64,000 nt of DNA from Amoebidium appalachense (GCA_963693365.1 CAVNZM010000004.1:3286001-3350000), one strand, 5' to 3'; positions 42,368 to 50,544 are shown, numbered from the stretch's first letter. Program-made: numbers and translations. The notes: generated by a model not told the origin, from the letters alone.

Positions 42368-43753
42368 ATGATAAACATTGACGAGGCCGCACATACTTCG
42401 TTTCTCAATGTTACGGATGGATTACCGCGCTTTGCCCCATCAAGCTCCATTGGTTCCTGGTGTGACAAAGATGCCATTATTGCTTTTTTGAGGACAAAGG
42501 TAGCTCGCGTTCTAAATAGCAATGTGTATGTGGTAAAAATCAACAAGGGGAGACGTACCACTTTTGATTTCCAATCCAGGGAGGCAGTCAACGGGACTCT
42601 GTCCGCCATGAGATTCACCTATCCGATTGGGAAAAAAGACGCTGTTTACTTGGGGAAGGACTATCTATGCGAACCCACAATAACATGGTTCAACGACGCT
42701 GTTTTTGACCCGGCTGATCTCAAGTGCGAGAAGGACGAGAACTACGCCTGCTTCAATACATATGGCGGCATGGCGTTTTCACCTATTGACGGTTTCCGAG
42801 TGGACTCACATAAAGTGGGACCCTTTCTCTGGCACCTACACAACATTATGGCCAACGGTGACCCCATCATGGGCGGGTTTCTTCTTAATTGGATTGCACA
42901 TATCATCCAGCATCCAGGACAAAAGCCTGATAGTTGTTGTCTTTTCAAAAGTGTCCAAGGGACGGGAAAAAACATGTTTTGGAACATATTCAGCAAGTTA
43001 TTGGGTCCCGCCTTGGTTGTAACCGTGAACAGCAAACACCGATTGGTTGGGAATTTCAATGCACACCTCGCGGATAAGCTGCTTGTGTTGGTCGATGAAG
43101 TGACCTTTGGGGGGGAACACACAGTCAACAACCAGCTCAAAAATATGATAACAGACACGACAATGGTTATCGAGCGAAAAGGCATCGACCAAATGGTCCG
43201 ACGGTCCTGTGAGCGCTACGTGTTTATGTCAAACGAGGACTGGCCACTGCGTGTTGAAGCCAGCGACCGCCGCTCTGCCTGCTTTGAGGTCTCACCTGCA
43301 AAAGTCAACGACACGGCATACTTCAACAACCTCTGGACACACTATGAGGATCAAGATGCTCTACACCACCTCTTCCAATTTCTGCACCAACACCGTCCTA
43401 ATGGGAATCCAATCTTGCTTTATCTCCGCCCACCGAACTCCAAGTTGAAGGAGCGTCTGAAATCGTTTTCCCGATCTGACTGTCTGTCCTTTTTGAAGGA
43501 TGTTGTCATGGGGGAGGACAGCTGCGAAAGAATGGCCCTCACCGACGGAAAGTTTGTGACAGCAACCGAGATCCACCTTCATCTTCAAGAGTGGATGCGC
43601 TTAAACGGCAAGAACCCGCAGACAGCCAGCCTGCGACAAGTGGGCGAATGCCTCTCGAAGCTTTTCGGGGACAAAGTTAATGGAATGAGTTTGTTTGTCC
43701 AGGGGAGGTGTAAGGGGTACCACCTAAATTTTAAGGCCATTTTGATGGGGTGA
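42368..43753 (+). CDS. SF3 / D5-like helicase (DUF5906-type), helicase A
   Basis: 461 residues. Walker A is FKSVQGTGKNMFW (residues 193-205; GTGKN instead of the usual GK(S/T)), Walker B LLVLVDEV (238-245), sensor-1-like RYVFMSNED (283-291) and arginine-finger-like ASDRRSACFEV (near 300). The N-terminal 130 residues contain WFNDAVFDPADL...NTYGGMAF, a signature found ahead of the helicase core in phage, virophage and polinton-like-virus replication helicases. The C-terminal 80 residues look like a winged helix (FVTATEIHLHLQEWMRLNG...). Such proteins unwind viral or plasmid replication origins as hexamers. No archaeo-eukaryotic primase domain is present in this ORF. It is followed by the TGAGTA iterons and a C2H2 gene. 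Confidence 0.88.
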   Translation: MINIDEAAHTSFLNVTDGLPRFAPSSSIGSWCDKDAIIAFLRTKVARVLNSNVYVVKINKGRRTTFDFQSREAVNGTLSAMRFTYPIGKKDAVYLGKDYLCEPTITWFNDAVFDPADLKCEKDENYACFNTYGGMAFSPIDGFRVDSHKVGPFLWHLHNIMANGDPIMGGFLLNWIAHIIQHPGQKPDSCCLFKSVQGTGKNMFWNIFSKLLGPALVVTVNSKHRLVGNFNAHLADKLLVLVDEVTFGGEHTVNNQLKNMITDTTMVIERKGIDQMVRRSCERYVFMSNEDWPLRVEASDRRSACFEVSPAKVNDTAYFNNLWTHYEDQDALHHLFQFLHQHRPNGNPILLYLRPPNSKLKERLKSFSRSDCLSFLKDVVMGEDSCERMALTDGKFVTATEIHLHLQEWMRLNGKNPQTASLRQVGECLSKLFGDKVNGMSLFVQGRCKGYHLNFKAILMG

Positions 43754-44090
43754 GTAGGATGAGTAGCTTGAGTACCTACTCTTCTGGTCTCCCCCCGGGT
43801 GTTCCAATTTCCTTTTGGATTGAGATTTAGGTATACCCGTAGCCAACAGTAGATGAGTACGTACTCATCCTACTCATCCTACTCACTATATGACAATTGC
43901 ATATTTTTATACCTAAAAAGGAAACCTTTACCATATTTGGGTGAGTAACATCTAGTGGGGGAAACTTGTCTGTGTTACTCAGAATGAGTACCCTGAGTAA
44001 GATATTGTTACTCATGAAACAAATAAAAAACCATTAATTTTATGCTCAGAGTAACTTGAATTACTCAGGGCAAAGGAAAACGTTGGCTTT
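43751..44090. repeat. TGAGTA/TACTCA iteron cluster A
   Basis: About thirteen copies of TGAGTA or its complement TACTCA lie within 340 bp, in both orientations, between the helicase stop and the zinc-finger start; a random 6-mer would be expected less than once. Runs include GTGAGTAGGATGAGTAGCTT, the perfect palindrome at 43852-43869 and GAATGAGTACCCTGAGTAAG. The flank is AT-rich near 43900-44040. This is the layout of an iteron-type replication origin. Confidence 0.85.
43852..43869. repeat. 18-bp perfect palindrome in iteron cluster A
   Basis: GATGAGTACGTACTCATC, two head-to-head TGAGTA motifs, followed by two further TACTCA copies at 9-bp spacing. Confidence 0.95.
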
Positions 44091-44110
44091 TTTATGCCTT
44101 AACCTCAACG

Positions 44111-44665
44111 ATGACAGATTCTCGTGGGTGGAAGTGCAACTGGCCGGAGTGTGGACGGAACTTCAGGCAGAAGGCTCACTTGGAAACCCATCTGCGAAAA
44201 CACACAGGCACCCTGTTCAAATGTGATTATCCGGAGTGTTCAGCTGCATATACAACCCCAGCTTCGTTGTCAACACACATGTGGAAACACAAGTCAGAAA
44301 AACCCTTTATTTGCAGCGATTGTGGCAAGGAATTTATACATCCAAGTTCATATCGTGTGCATCAGAGATCGCATTCTGGCGGGAACTCTTTCAGATGTGA
44401 TTATATGGGATGCAGCAAATCATACCGGCACAAGGCCAGTTTGACCGTCCACCAAAGAGTGCACACGGGCGTAAGACCATATTCCTGCCATATCTGCGCT
44501 GCCACTTTTCATACTCGATCCTCGTGGAGTCATCACGAGCGAGCACACAGACAATTGGTCGAAACAAGCAAAGTTGTGGATGGCATTCCACAAAATTTTA
44601 TTCTTACGTGCTATGTAGGTGGCACAGGTCTTGCGGAACTCGTGGGCGCGCTTCCCAGGGAGTAG
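44111..44665 (+). CDS. C2H2 zinc-finger protein with five fingers, ZF-A
   Basis: 184 residues from ATG 44111. Five tandem C2H2 fingers span residues 9-147. Fingers 1, 2 and 4 are TFIIIA-like (CNWPEC, CDYPEC, CDYMGC with four-residue Cys spacing) and fingers 3 and 5 have two-residue spacing (CSDC, CHIC). Linkers include HTGVRPY. Such arrays bind DNA sequence-specifically. The last 35 residues (KVVDGIPQNFILTCYVGG...) overlap an exon-like sequence on the opposite strand and may not be native. It lies directly downstream of the iterons, on the helicase A strand, suggesting that it recognises them. Confidence 0.85.
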   Translation: MTDSRGWKCNWPECGRNFRQKAHLETHLRKHTGTLFKCDYPECSAAYTTPASLSTHMWKHKSEKPFICSDCGKEFIHPSSYRVHQRSHSGGNSFRCDYMGCSKSYRHKASLTVHQRVHTGVRPYSCHICAATFHTRSSWSHHERAHRQLVETSKVVDGIPQNFILTCYVGGTGLAELVGALPRE

Positions 44666-44773
44666 GTAGATGATCTCGAGGAGGTCACGGAATGAAGCCA
44701 CTGGGGTGAGCTTCCCCACTCCATTGATGCGAAGTTGGCCTCGCGGGCGAGAAGGGTGGGGGGGATCATTTCT
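44608..44773 (-). pseudogene. Exon-like fragment with a BRO-N-like 'LLPG' domain
   Basis: On the minus strand a pyrimidine-rich acceptor (TTTATTTTTCAG) precedes 44773 and a donor (GTAAGAAT) follows 44608. Between them the frame encodes RGQLRINGVGKLTPVASFRD and LLEIIYLLPGKRAHEFRKTC. The TPV-x-EII-LLPG-x-RA-R-CA-x(5)-R pattern matches a BRO-N-like/KilA-associated domain that I recall as common in algae, protists and large DNA viruses. The expected continuation after the donor is not seen, because the zinc-finger gene occupies the opposite strand there. It could be an orphan exon or a truncated spliced gene. Confidence 0.45.
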
Positions 44774-44985
44774 CTGAAAAATAAACAAATTTGTGTGCGC
44801 ACACACAAGCATGCGCTCGGACGACACGTTGGGTGTGGCCCTGCTTATATACGCGTGCTGCACCATCCGGGGCGCAGTCGCACACACACACACGCACTGC
44901 GCGATACCTGCATTATTCTCTACACTGCCGCCTATTTTTCTGTACTGATTCATATAACTGCAGCGACAGAATGTCGCACCCCATG
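44774..44985. other. Intergenic DNA with a short (CA)n
   Basis: Includes (CA)n at about 44880-44894 and a T-rich tract serving as the acceptor for the exon-like fragment. No gene seen. Confidence 0.4.
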
Positions 44986-45432
44986 TCATGCCAAAGGAAG
45001 ATCCTTCAAAAAGTCGATTCGCAGAAGGGTTGTTCGTTTTCTCCTTGCCTCCATCGGGACCGCACGTCCCTCGCCCATGCCCTCCTCCTCCGTCGGATCC
45101 CTCGGTGGCAGCAGCGACAGCGTGGTGTCCCAGCGCTCCCAGGTCAGCCGAAACGACTTGCCCCAATCCAGGTCGATGGTCACCGCATCCCCGGCCCCCT
45201 CCAGTGGACACGTTGAAAACACCAGGTGGTTGAGTCCAGTCCTGTTCGACGCTTCTACAGACTGCAGCGGCAGCATCGTGTCCGACAGCATCGTGTCGCC
45301 CTTGCCGAGTCTTGCGTGGAGCTGTAGCGGCTGGCTCGCCACCCTCCCGGCGCCATTCGAGTCGAACGTCATGTTGGATACAAACAGCGAAAGTCTATTC
45401 ACGAATAGCTTGAGGTCCTGCTCAAAAGCCAT
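44986..45432 (-). CDS. Hypothetical protein, 148 residues
   Basis: Start at ATG 45432 (MAFEQDLKLFVNRLSLFVSN), chosen because the TATA box at 45485-45491 would place the transcript start about there and exclude the upstream ATG at 45480. The protein has a beta-rich look (LNHLVFSTCPLEGAGDAVTI, FRLTWERWDTTLSLLPP) and ends in a basic segment (MEARRKRTTLLRIDFLKDL). No family recognised. Its start codon overlaps the start of the plus-strand frame at 45431. Confidence 0.6.
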   Translation of the reverse strand: MAFEQDLKLFVNRLSLFVSNMTFDSNGAGRVASQPLQLHARLGKGDTMLSDTMLPLQSVEASNRTGLNHLVFSTCPLEGAGDAVTIDLDWGKSFRLTWERWDTTLSLLPPRDPTEEEGMGEGRAVPMEARRKRTTLLRIDFLKDLPLA

Positions 45433-45808
45433 GGTCGGTTCTGGTGCAGATGCAGACTGGCAGCTCCCCGTGTCAGACACACGCTTTTATACCCTCCAGA
45501 GTCCCCGCCTGCGTCGGCGCACACTCATTCGCAAGGTGCCAGTTCTCGAGGCGCTGCACGACCACGAGTGCGCGCTTGCATGTTTCGGTGTGTGTGCGCG
45601 CGGGCCCGAATCGGGGTGTGAGGTGCTGAGCGTGCGCTGTTGCACAAGCATGTGGACGGCAGGTGTGCGACCGGGAGACATTGTGGTGGCGTGCGAGATC
45701 AAGCGCGCAGAATCAGGGTGGCGCAAGGTGTCCCTCGAGCTCGAGGAGGGTGCGTGGACCAGCAACCTGTGCGCGGCTGGGTGCAAGAGGAGGAAGTGGT
45801 TTCACTAG
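45431..45808 (+). CDS. Hypothetical Cys-rich protein, 125 residues
   Basis: From ATG 45431 the frame encodes MVGSGADADWQLPVSDTRFY and then a convincing folded domain: TLIRKVPVLEALHDHECALA, GCEVLSVRCCTSMWTAGVRP, GDIVVACEIKRAESGWRKVS, ending KRRKWFH. The frame upstream is also open, so the start is uncertain. The second ATG (45651) would remove half the domain. The TATA box at 45485 points the other way. Unknown family. Confidence 0.45.
   Translation: MVGSGADADWQLPVSDTRFYTLQSPRLRRRTLIRKVPVLEALHDHECALACFGVCARGPESGCEVLSVRCCTSMWTAGVRPGDIVVACEIKRAESGWRKVSLELEEGAWTSNLCAAGCKRRKWFH
45485..45491 (-). promoter_or_regulatory. TATA box for the 44986-45432 gene
   Basis: TATAAAA on the minus strand in GGGTATAAAAGCGT, 53 bases before the ATG at 45432. 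Confidence 0.7.
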
Positions 45809-46055
45809 GAAGGTGTTTTGGGAGTCGGATGCGCCGACATTTTTCGGGGGAGGGGCATGCCACACCGAAGAGGTCAGTCCAAAAAGAGGGGTCACAGACG
45901 TGCAAGGAAGTACGTGTTTGCCAACGAGTTCATGCCAAAATACCGGAGGCTGGCCCTTCGACAAATTGTGCGAGTAAAGCGAAAAACACACTGAGATTTA
46001 TTCTGTCGACATCGATGTTGGAAAAATCACATACCATTATGCACATAACCACCCA
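45809..46055. other. Non-coding interval
   Basis: No supported gene. The open frames are short and lack features. Confidence 0.35.
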
Positions 46056-46275
46056 CCCGAATTTGCTCCTAAAGTTTGACAACCCGAGATTACATCAATG
46101 ACAAATATACGATTCTACACCCCCGAATGAATTCTATCGCTTGCACACGAAACAAGTGACGACCCGAGAAATTACATCAATGACAAATATACGATTCTAC
46201 AACCCCGAATGAATTCTATCACTTGCACACGAAACAAGTACCCGAGAAATACATCAATGACAAATATACACAGAC
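46056..46275. repeat. Three tandem repeats (77-82 bp) next to a gene-fragment relic
   Basis: A unit with CAATGACAAATATACGATTC, GAATGAATTCTATC and TTGCACACGAAACAAGT is repeated at 46096, 46178 and 46255. Just before it, AAGTTTGACAACCCGAGATT resembles GATTTGACAACCCGAGTAAC, the start region of the 49615 gene (LKFDNPR versus LRFDNPS), suggesting a relic of that gene. Confidence 0.7.
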
Positions 46276-46323
46276 ACAGCATCACCACGGCCATCCCCAC
46301 GGGCCCGCCGGCAGTCCCTGTGC

Positions 46324-46698
46324 TCACCCCAATCGCGGGTCTGGCAGTCCCTGTTGCAGAGTAGACGTGCTACAGGCCGAGCACTCTTGGTGCGCCCGGT
46401 CGAGCCGCAGGGGCACAGACGACAGAGGGCAGCTGCGAGAAGTGCTGACGGCCCGGTTGCACCACATACATACACATGTTGTCCAGTCGTACCCGTGGAC
46501 ACGGGAAGAGTGCTCACGCAAACCCGCAATCTGCAGAACAGCCTGGGCGTGGTGTGCCGAGACGCGCACAGTACATGAAGCATCATCGAAGACAATACCG
46601 GCGCCCGTGCTGATGTTCCGGCGAGGGCAGTGTCCCGCCCCCAGCACGTAGCGGTGGAAGACACAGTAGTGCCTAAAACACGCGAAGTAGGCAGCCAT
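46324..46698 (-). CDS. Hypothetical Cys/His-rich protein, 124 residues
   Basis: ATG 46698 (MAAYFACFRHYCVFHRYVLG). Cys and His residues cluster in pairs: CFRHYC at the start, TTCVCMWC near residue 80 and HQECSAC near residue 105, which would suit a zinc-binding treble-clef or RING-like fold. I cannot assign a family. The upstream region (46699-47560) is GC-rich and open in several frames, so a start further upstream cannot be excluded. Confidence 0.45.
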   Translation of the reverse strand: MAAYFACFRHYCVFHRYVLGAGHCPRRNISTGAGIVFDDASCTVRVSAHHAQAVLQIAGLREHSSRVHGYDWTTCVCMWCNRAVSTSRSCPLSSVPLRLDRAHQECSACSTSTLQQGLPDPRLG

Positions 46699-47560
46699 GT
46701 TGCGCGGCCGCAGTTACCGTTGGGTCGTTCACCCATCTCCGCCCCAAGCACGCATCCGCCCGCCAGGGTAGCCTCGCATCCATGAGCGCCCGTTGCGAAA
46801 CACACGCAGGTCGCCGCACCCAGAACTTAGCATCAGGTTGCAGACCGGGTCCGAGTGGAAACGCAAGTGGCTGTCCAGGGGTAGACCACGACCCGTTTCG
46901 ACACCGTGGGTCTGTGGGTGGGGCCCTGCAGCCTCTGTGCCGGGCCACGCAACAGACATGAGAAGAGGCGCTGCAGCGGGAGCACCGGCGACGGGGGGAC
47001 GGAGAATGACACGGAAGGCACCCAATGCCGACGGCCGGGCCCAACAGACCCGCGACAAGCGAACGACGCACCCAAGGGGAAGGGCCGGCCGACGAGGGGA
47101 GGGGGCGGGCGAGACCGGACCGCCGCAAGCGCCGCCCCACGAGAGAGAAGTCCGAACCCCGACCGAGCGTGCCCCGGGAGAGCCAGGTCCGGCCCCAGCA
47201 CGAGGCTGGAAGGCGGCGACATTGGGAACGCGCTGGAGTGCAGACAAGGTCCCAGAGGGGGGCACCCGCCCAGGCCCGCGGGGGCCGCAAATGCAGCAGC
47301 AAAGAGCGAGGACGAGGAACGAGCGAAGCCCCCGTGGAAGATGGGAGGCGCCGCCCGCAACTCCAGCAGCCGAGCGCTGGAGGGCCGGGAGCGAACTGTC
47401 GTCCACGAAGACGACGACTGCCGTGTGAGCCGGGGGCGGACAGAAGCAAAGCCACGGCCCAGGTGTTGGTCATGCTGTGCGTGAATGCCAGCGTGTGGGA
47501 GCGAAGAGGAAAGGGGAGGGGAAGGAGGAGGGGGAGAACACGAGGGAGAAGGGGGGACAC
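46699..47560. other. GC-rich segment open in several frames
   Basis: Long frames exist on both strands (for example plus 46793-47428, plus 47025-47723, minus 46729-47406 and minus 46673-47617). They are all Arg/Pro/Gly/Ala-rich, as expected from composition, and none shows a motif. One may be a real gene, probably of biased composition, but the sequence does not say which. Confidence 0.4.
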
Positions 47561-47589
47561 CAGTAAAAAAAGCCACTTCCCTCCACACC

Positions 47590-47690
47590 TGTGTTGTGGA
47601 CGTAGCGCTGCATGCATGGTGCTGCTCGTGCTGCTTGCGCGGCTGGCGCTCAGGGGGGTATGTAATTTTTATTCCTGGGCCCGACAGTCC
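47590..47690 (+). pseudogene. Relic of the ACMVLLVLLA membrane-anchor module
   Basis: GCATGCATGGTGCTGCTCGT (47617-47636), followed by a GCTGGCGCTCAGGGGGG segment and TATGTAATTTTTATTCCTGGGCC, matches the 3' end of the 49615 gene and the relic at 48443. The frame reads ACMVLLVLLARLALRG. Confidence 0.6.
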
Positions 47691-47724
47691 GATCAGCCAT
47701 CTGAAAGCACTGGCATGGCATGAC

Positions 47725-47885
47725 CGTAGCGCCATTCGATTGGATATCTCGCTAGATTACGCCTCACGCGCTGATTGGTCAGCCGCGATTGGATCGTAAA
47801 TATAAATTCCGATTGGATCATGTGGTTACATCTCATGGTAAGTAAATTTTGATTCCATCAGATAAATCATGTCCATCCAATCAAA
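47725..47885. promoter_or_regulatory. Cluster of five CCAAT-type boxes
   Basis: GATTGG occurs at about 47738, 47772, 47787 and 47811 and CCAATC at 47878. The cluster ends about 40 bases before the TATA box at 47921. Confidence 0.65.
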
Positions 47886-47920
47886 ACGCGACAGCTGTCA
47901 GCCTTGCCCTGCCTGGCAGG

Positions 47921-47927
47921 TATAAAA
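47921..47927 (+). promoter_or_regulatory. TATA box for the 47986 gene
   Basis: TATAAAA in GGTATAAAATGCC, 59 bases before the ATG. Confidence 0.75.
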
Positions 47928-47985
47928 TGCCGCGACTCAGCGCTATGCTGACACTTTCCACTCTTCCTGTTTCTCTTCACCAACA

Positions 47986-48417
47986 ATGTCCGGCACACCA
48001 TCTGCAAAGGCCGGCCCTGACCCAGCCGGGCAGCCTGCCAGTCCACGGCCCCCAGGGTCATTTGCCACGTGGCCTCCCGAATGGCAGCAGTACCTGTACG
48101 AGGAGGCAAAGCGCGACCGCTACCGTGCGCGCGCCAGCGAGCGGGAGATGCAGCTCAAGTACAAGGTGCTGCGCAAGAAGTACCAGCGCCTCAAGACCAG
48201 CGTGAGCCTGGACCGTATGACATGGAGGAGCCTGAAGAACCTCAGCGACCCCGAGTCCTCCGCCGAGGAGTCCCCCACCGAGGAGCGCCCCATTCGCATC
48301 TTGAGCTCCGAGGAGGAGCGCCTCCACAAGAAGCCCCCCGAGAAGAAGCGCGCGCGGTCGCCCGAGGACACTTCGGCGCCCACCGAGAAGCGCAGCCGTG
48401 CTGGACACGAGGAGTAA
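47986..48417 (+). CDS. Basic coiled-coil protein with nuclear-like tail, 143 residues
   Basis: A Pro/Gly/Ala-rich leader (residues 1-30) is followed by PEWQQYLYEEAKRDRYRARA and a long basic helix (MQLKYKVLRKKYQRLKTS), then a Ser/Glu stretch (DPESSAEESPTEERPIRIL) and a C-terminal basic cluster (HKKPPEKKRARSPED, EKRSRAGHEE) like a bipartite nuclear signal. The stop codon TAA (48415) overlaps an AATAAA signal (48417-48422), so the 3' UTR must be very short. Same compositional group as the 36011 and 38862 proteins. Family unknown. Confidence 0.7.
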   Translation: MSGTPSAKAGPDPAGQPASPRPPGSFATWPPEWQQYLYEEAKRDRYRARASEREMQLKYKVLRKKYQRLKTSVSLDRMTWRSLKNLSDPESSAEESPTEERPIRILSSEEERLHKKPPEKKRARSPEDTSAPTEKRSRAGHEE

Positions 48418-48442
48418 ATAAAAATTGCCACTTCCTCTTCCA

Positions 48443-48545
48443 CACCTGTGTTGTGGACCGTAGCGCTTGCATGCATGGTGCTGCTCGTGCTGCTTGCCGC
48501 GTGCTGGCGCTCAGGGGGGGGGGGGGGGTATGTAATTTTACCATA
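48443..48545 (+). pseudogene. Second relic of the membrane-anchor module
   Basis: GTAGCGCTTGCATGCATGGT, then GCTGCTCGTGCTGCTTGCCG and a GGGGGG-TATGTAATTTTA tail, repeat the organisation of 47590-47690 and of 49801-49910. The frame reads VALACMVLLVLLAACWRSG. It lies directly behind the polyadenylation signal of the 47986 gene. Confidence 0.6.
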
Positions 48546-48601
48546 TTTGGATCGTTGGATTTACATTGTATATTCACCCCGAAAATGTTTAAGATTTTTT
48601 G

Positions 48602-49534
48602 CTATAAGGCATGTCCCAAATTGCCCGCGTTGCTCCAGGGGGTCCCCTCGTTCCACTCATCAAGGTCCGCACCCACCCCCTCGAACTCCTGGTTGCGGTT
48701 GCGCCCGTAGGCTCTGTCAAAGACACCCTCGCGCAGCGGCAGCCCTGCTGCCTCCACCACGTGGCCGACCTCTTTGAAAAAATAGTCAAGCCAGCGCTCA
48801 CCCCAATCTTCAAGTGCTGTGCTCAGGTCCTCGGTGGTTGCGCCGCCCGGGGCCATGGTGGTGGGCGCGCCGTGCGACACTCCGGCGCGGTAGGCGGACT
48901 CGAGCAGGGTCCGAGGTTTGGTCAGGGGCGGTTCTTTGACAAGGGTCTCAAAGAGCAGTTCGGGCATAAACCAGTAGGGCCTCCTCGAGACACCGGGCGC
49001 TGTGTTTTTGGCCTCGTCCAGGTCGGGATTCCCGTATGCATTCCAAAAGACCCAACCGTCCCTGGTCTGTTTAATAATGTATTGAGGGGTTTGACGGCTG
49101 TAATTTTCATGGAAGAAATTATCATAGGGAAACAACTCAGTTCTGGGCTGGCTGAAAATGTAGATTTCATAGACGTAGGGACTAAGGGTCGTGTCGGCAG
49201 CGGGGTGAGGGTTGTCCGGACTCTCATAATCCTCGCTCTTGTAGATATCATAGATGTGTGGGCTGCTGCGGGTTGTGTTGGTAGTGGGAGGGTTGGAGTT
49301 GTACGGTACCTCATAATCCGAGGCCTTTACGCGCGTTATGTGTTGGATTTGAAGACTCCAAAGTTCGATGTGCGGTCCTGCTATTACTACAGGAACCGCC
49401 ATCCGAAGCCCCCCCCATCGAAGAAACCACCATGTTCCTTCCGGATCCTCACCCGAGCACACCCTGTCCATGTACCTCGTCAGTGCGTCCTCCGTCTTGG
49501 CGCGCCCTACGTCCCAGCGGTTTTTAGGTTCCAT
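48602..49534 (-). CDS. Hypothetical protein, 310 residues
   Basis: Start ATG 49534 (MEPKNRWDVGRAKTEDALTR), the only ATG before the conserved-looking region. The N-terminal 60 residues include EGTWWFLRWGGLRMAVPVVI. The middle (residues 80-140) has two similar segments, YDIYKSEDYESPDNPHP and YVYEIYIFSQPRTE, each preceded by Thr/Ser/Pro-rich spacers. The C-terminal half is acidic and aromatic (WGERWLDYFFKEVGHVVEAA, DRAYGRNRNQEFEGVGADLD). It is transcribed divergently from the 49615 membrane protein, 80 bases away. No family recognised; a structural or packaging role would be guesswork. Confidence 0.65.
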   Translation of the reverse strand: MEPKNRWDVGRAKTEDALTRYMDRVCSGEDPEGTWWFLRWGGLRMAVPVVIAGPHIELWSLQIQHITRVKASDYEVPYNSNPPTTNTTRSSPHIYDIYKSEDYESPDNPHPAADTTLSPYVYEIYIFSQPRTELFPYDNFFHENYSRQTPQYIIKQTRDGWVFWNAYGNPDLDEAKNTAPGVSRRPYWFMPELLFETLVKEPPLTKPRTLLESAYRAGVSHGAPTTMAPGGATTEDLSTALEDWGERWLDYFFKEVGHVVEAAGLPLREGVFDRAYGRNRNQEFEGVGADLDEWNEGTPWSNAGNLGHAL

Positions 49535-49614
49535 TAGCACTGCGATGCATAATCTCTGTGTGTGCTCCCCGAGTTGCTGGGGAGGGGGCGCTCCAAAGTA
49601 TCTCTTCGGAAGGT

Positions 49615-49869
49615 ATGACTTCACCGAACATTGCAAACCTGAGATTTGACAACCCGAGTAACTCGTGGGTGCGCAGGGATGACATTGCCGCCGACCCGCA
49701 CGAGTACCACCTGACCATCGACAACAACACGCGCTTCATGCTCTACATGGGCACTTCATTGGACGACCATGATGCACAGCTCAAGAGGGCTTCGATGTGG
49801 AGGGGCATAGCGCTTGCATGCATGGTGCTGCTCGTGCTGCTGGCCGGCCTCCTGGTGTACAGGTGGTAG
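49615..49869 (+). CDS. Small C-terminal tail-anchored membrane protein, 84 residues
   Basis: From ATG 49615: MTSPNIANLRFDNPSNSWVR, a polar domain to residue 60, then a hydrophobic segment (GIALACMVLLVLLAGLLVYR) at the extreme C-terminus, so it should be tail-anchored with the N-terminus in the cytosol. A poly-G run and TAATTTTTATTCCTGGGCC follow the stop. Related 3' sequences at 47590 and 48443, and a possible 5' relic at 46056, show that this gene has been copied and decayed nearby. Confidence 0.7.
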   Translation: MTSPNIANLRFDNPSNSWVRRDDIAADPHEYHLTIDNNTRFMLYMGTSLDDHDAQLKRASMWRGIALACMVLLVLLAGLLVYRW

Positions 49870-49932
49870 GGGGGGGGGGGGGGGGGGGGGTTAAGTTTGT
49901 AATTTTTATTCCTGGGCCGCACCAGGCGGACT

Positions 49933-50505
49933 TCACACGAGTTGGTTGCCCGGTTGATCTTGTTGTTTGAGTTTATGCACCTCCTTTCGATGTCGCCACA
50001 GCCCACTACGCCATGAGAAGGCCTTTGAGCACCCTTCCTCAGCGCATATGTAGGAGCGCTGACCTGTATGGATGCGGTTATGAAATTTAAGCGCGTTGGA
50101 GTTCTTGAGAATCGCCCCGCATCCAGTGACACCACATACCACCTGTTGTCTTGAATCGTGCACCTTTAAGTGCCTAAGAAGCGCACCCCTGTATGAAAAG
50201 CGAGCGCCACACTCATCGTGGTTGCATGCATATGGGCGCTCACCCGTGTGCCTTCGTGTGTGTCGTAAAAGCCGTCCAGATTGTGGAGACCTGTAGTTGC
50301 ACCCTTCGTAACTGCACTCGTATTTCTTTATTCTGGTGTGTATGGTCATATGCGCATCCAGACCAACTTGTTGCGTACACCTTACCGTACAACCAGGCCA
50401 TGTACACGAAAAGGGCTTCTCTCCTGTGTGGACCCTCCTATGGCGCTGCAAGTTTTGGCTTGTTGAAAATGTTTTATAACACATGGAGCATTTGTTTTCA
50501 GACAT
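49933..50505 (-). CDS. C2H2 zinc-finger protein with six fingers, ZF-B
   Basis: 190 residues from ATG 50505. Six C2H2 fingers: CSMC (1), CTWPGC (2), CSYEGC (3), CNHDEC (4), CGVTGC (5) and CAEEGC (6), the last five with TFIIIA-type four-residue Cys spacing. Linkers HTGEKPF, HTGERPY and HTGQRSY are canonical. The tail KLKQQDQPGNQLV is short. It is downstream of helicase B on the same strand, separated by the GGGTTG iterons, exactly as ZF-A is from helicase A. The two proteins differ in finger number and sequence. Confidence 0.88.
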   Translation of the reverse strand: MSENKCSMCYKTFSTSQNLQRHRRVHTGEKPFSCTWPGCTVRCTQQVGLDAHMTIHTRIKKYECSYEGCNYRSPQSGRLLRHTRRHTGERPYACNHDECGARFSYRGALLRHLKVHDSRQQVVCGVTGCGAILKNSNALKFHNRIHTGQRSYICAEEGCSKAFSWRSGLWRHRKEVHKLKQQDQPGNQLV

Positions 50506-50544
50506 ATTTCATGTTTTACACCAAAAAAAAACAAAAAAAAAAAC

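Noticed and set aside
44735-45430. Upstream extension of the plus-strand 45431 frame (to 357 residues)
   Set aside because: The extension is antisense to the 44986-45432 gene and to the exon-like fragment; Ser/Arg-rich without features.
46699-47560. Ribosomal RNA fragment (GC-rich, purine-rich stretches)
   Set aside because: No recognisable conserved rRNA segments or stems were found.
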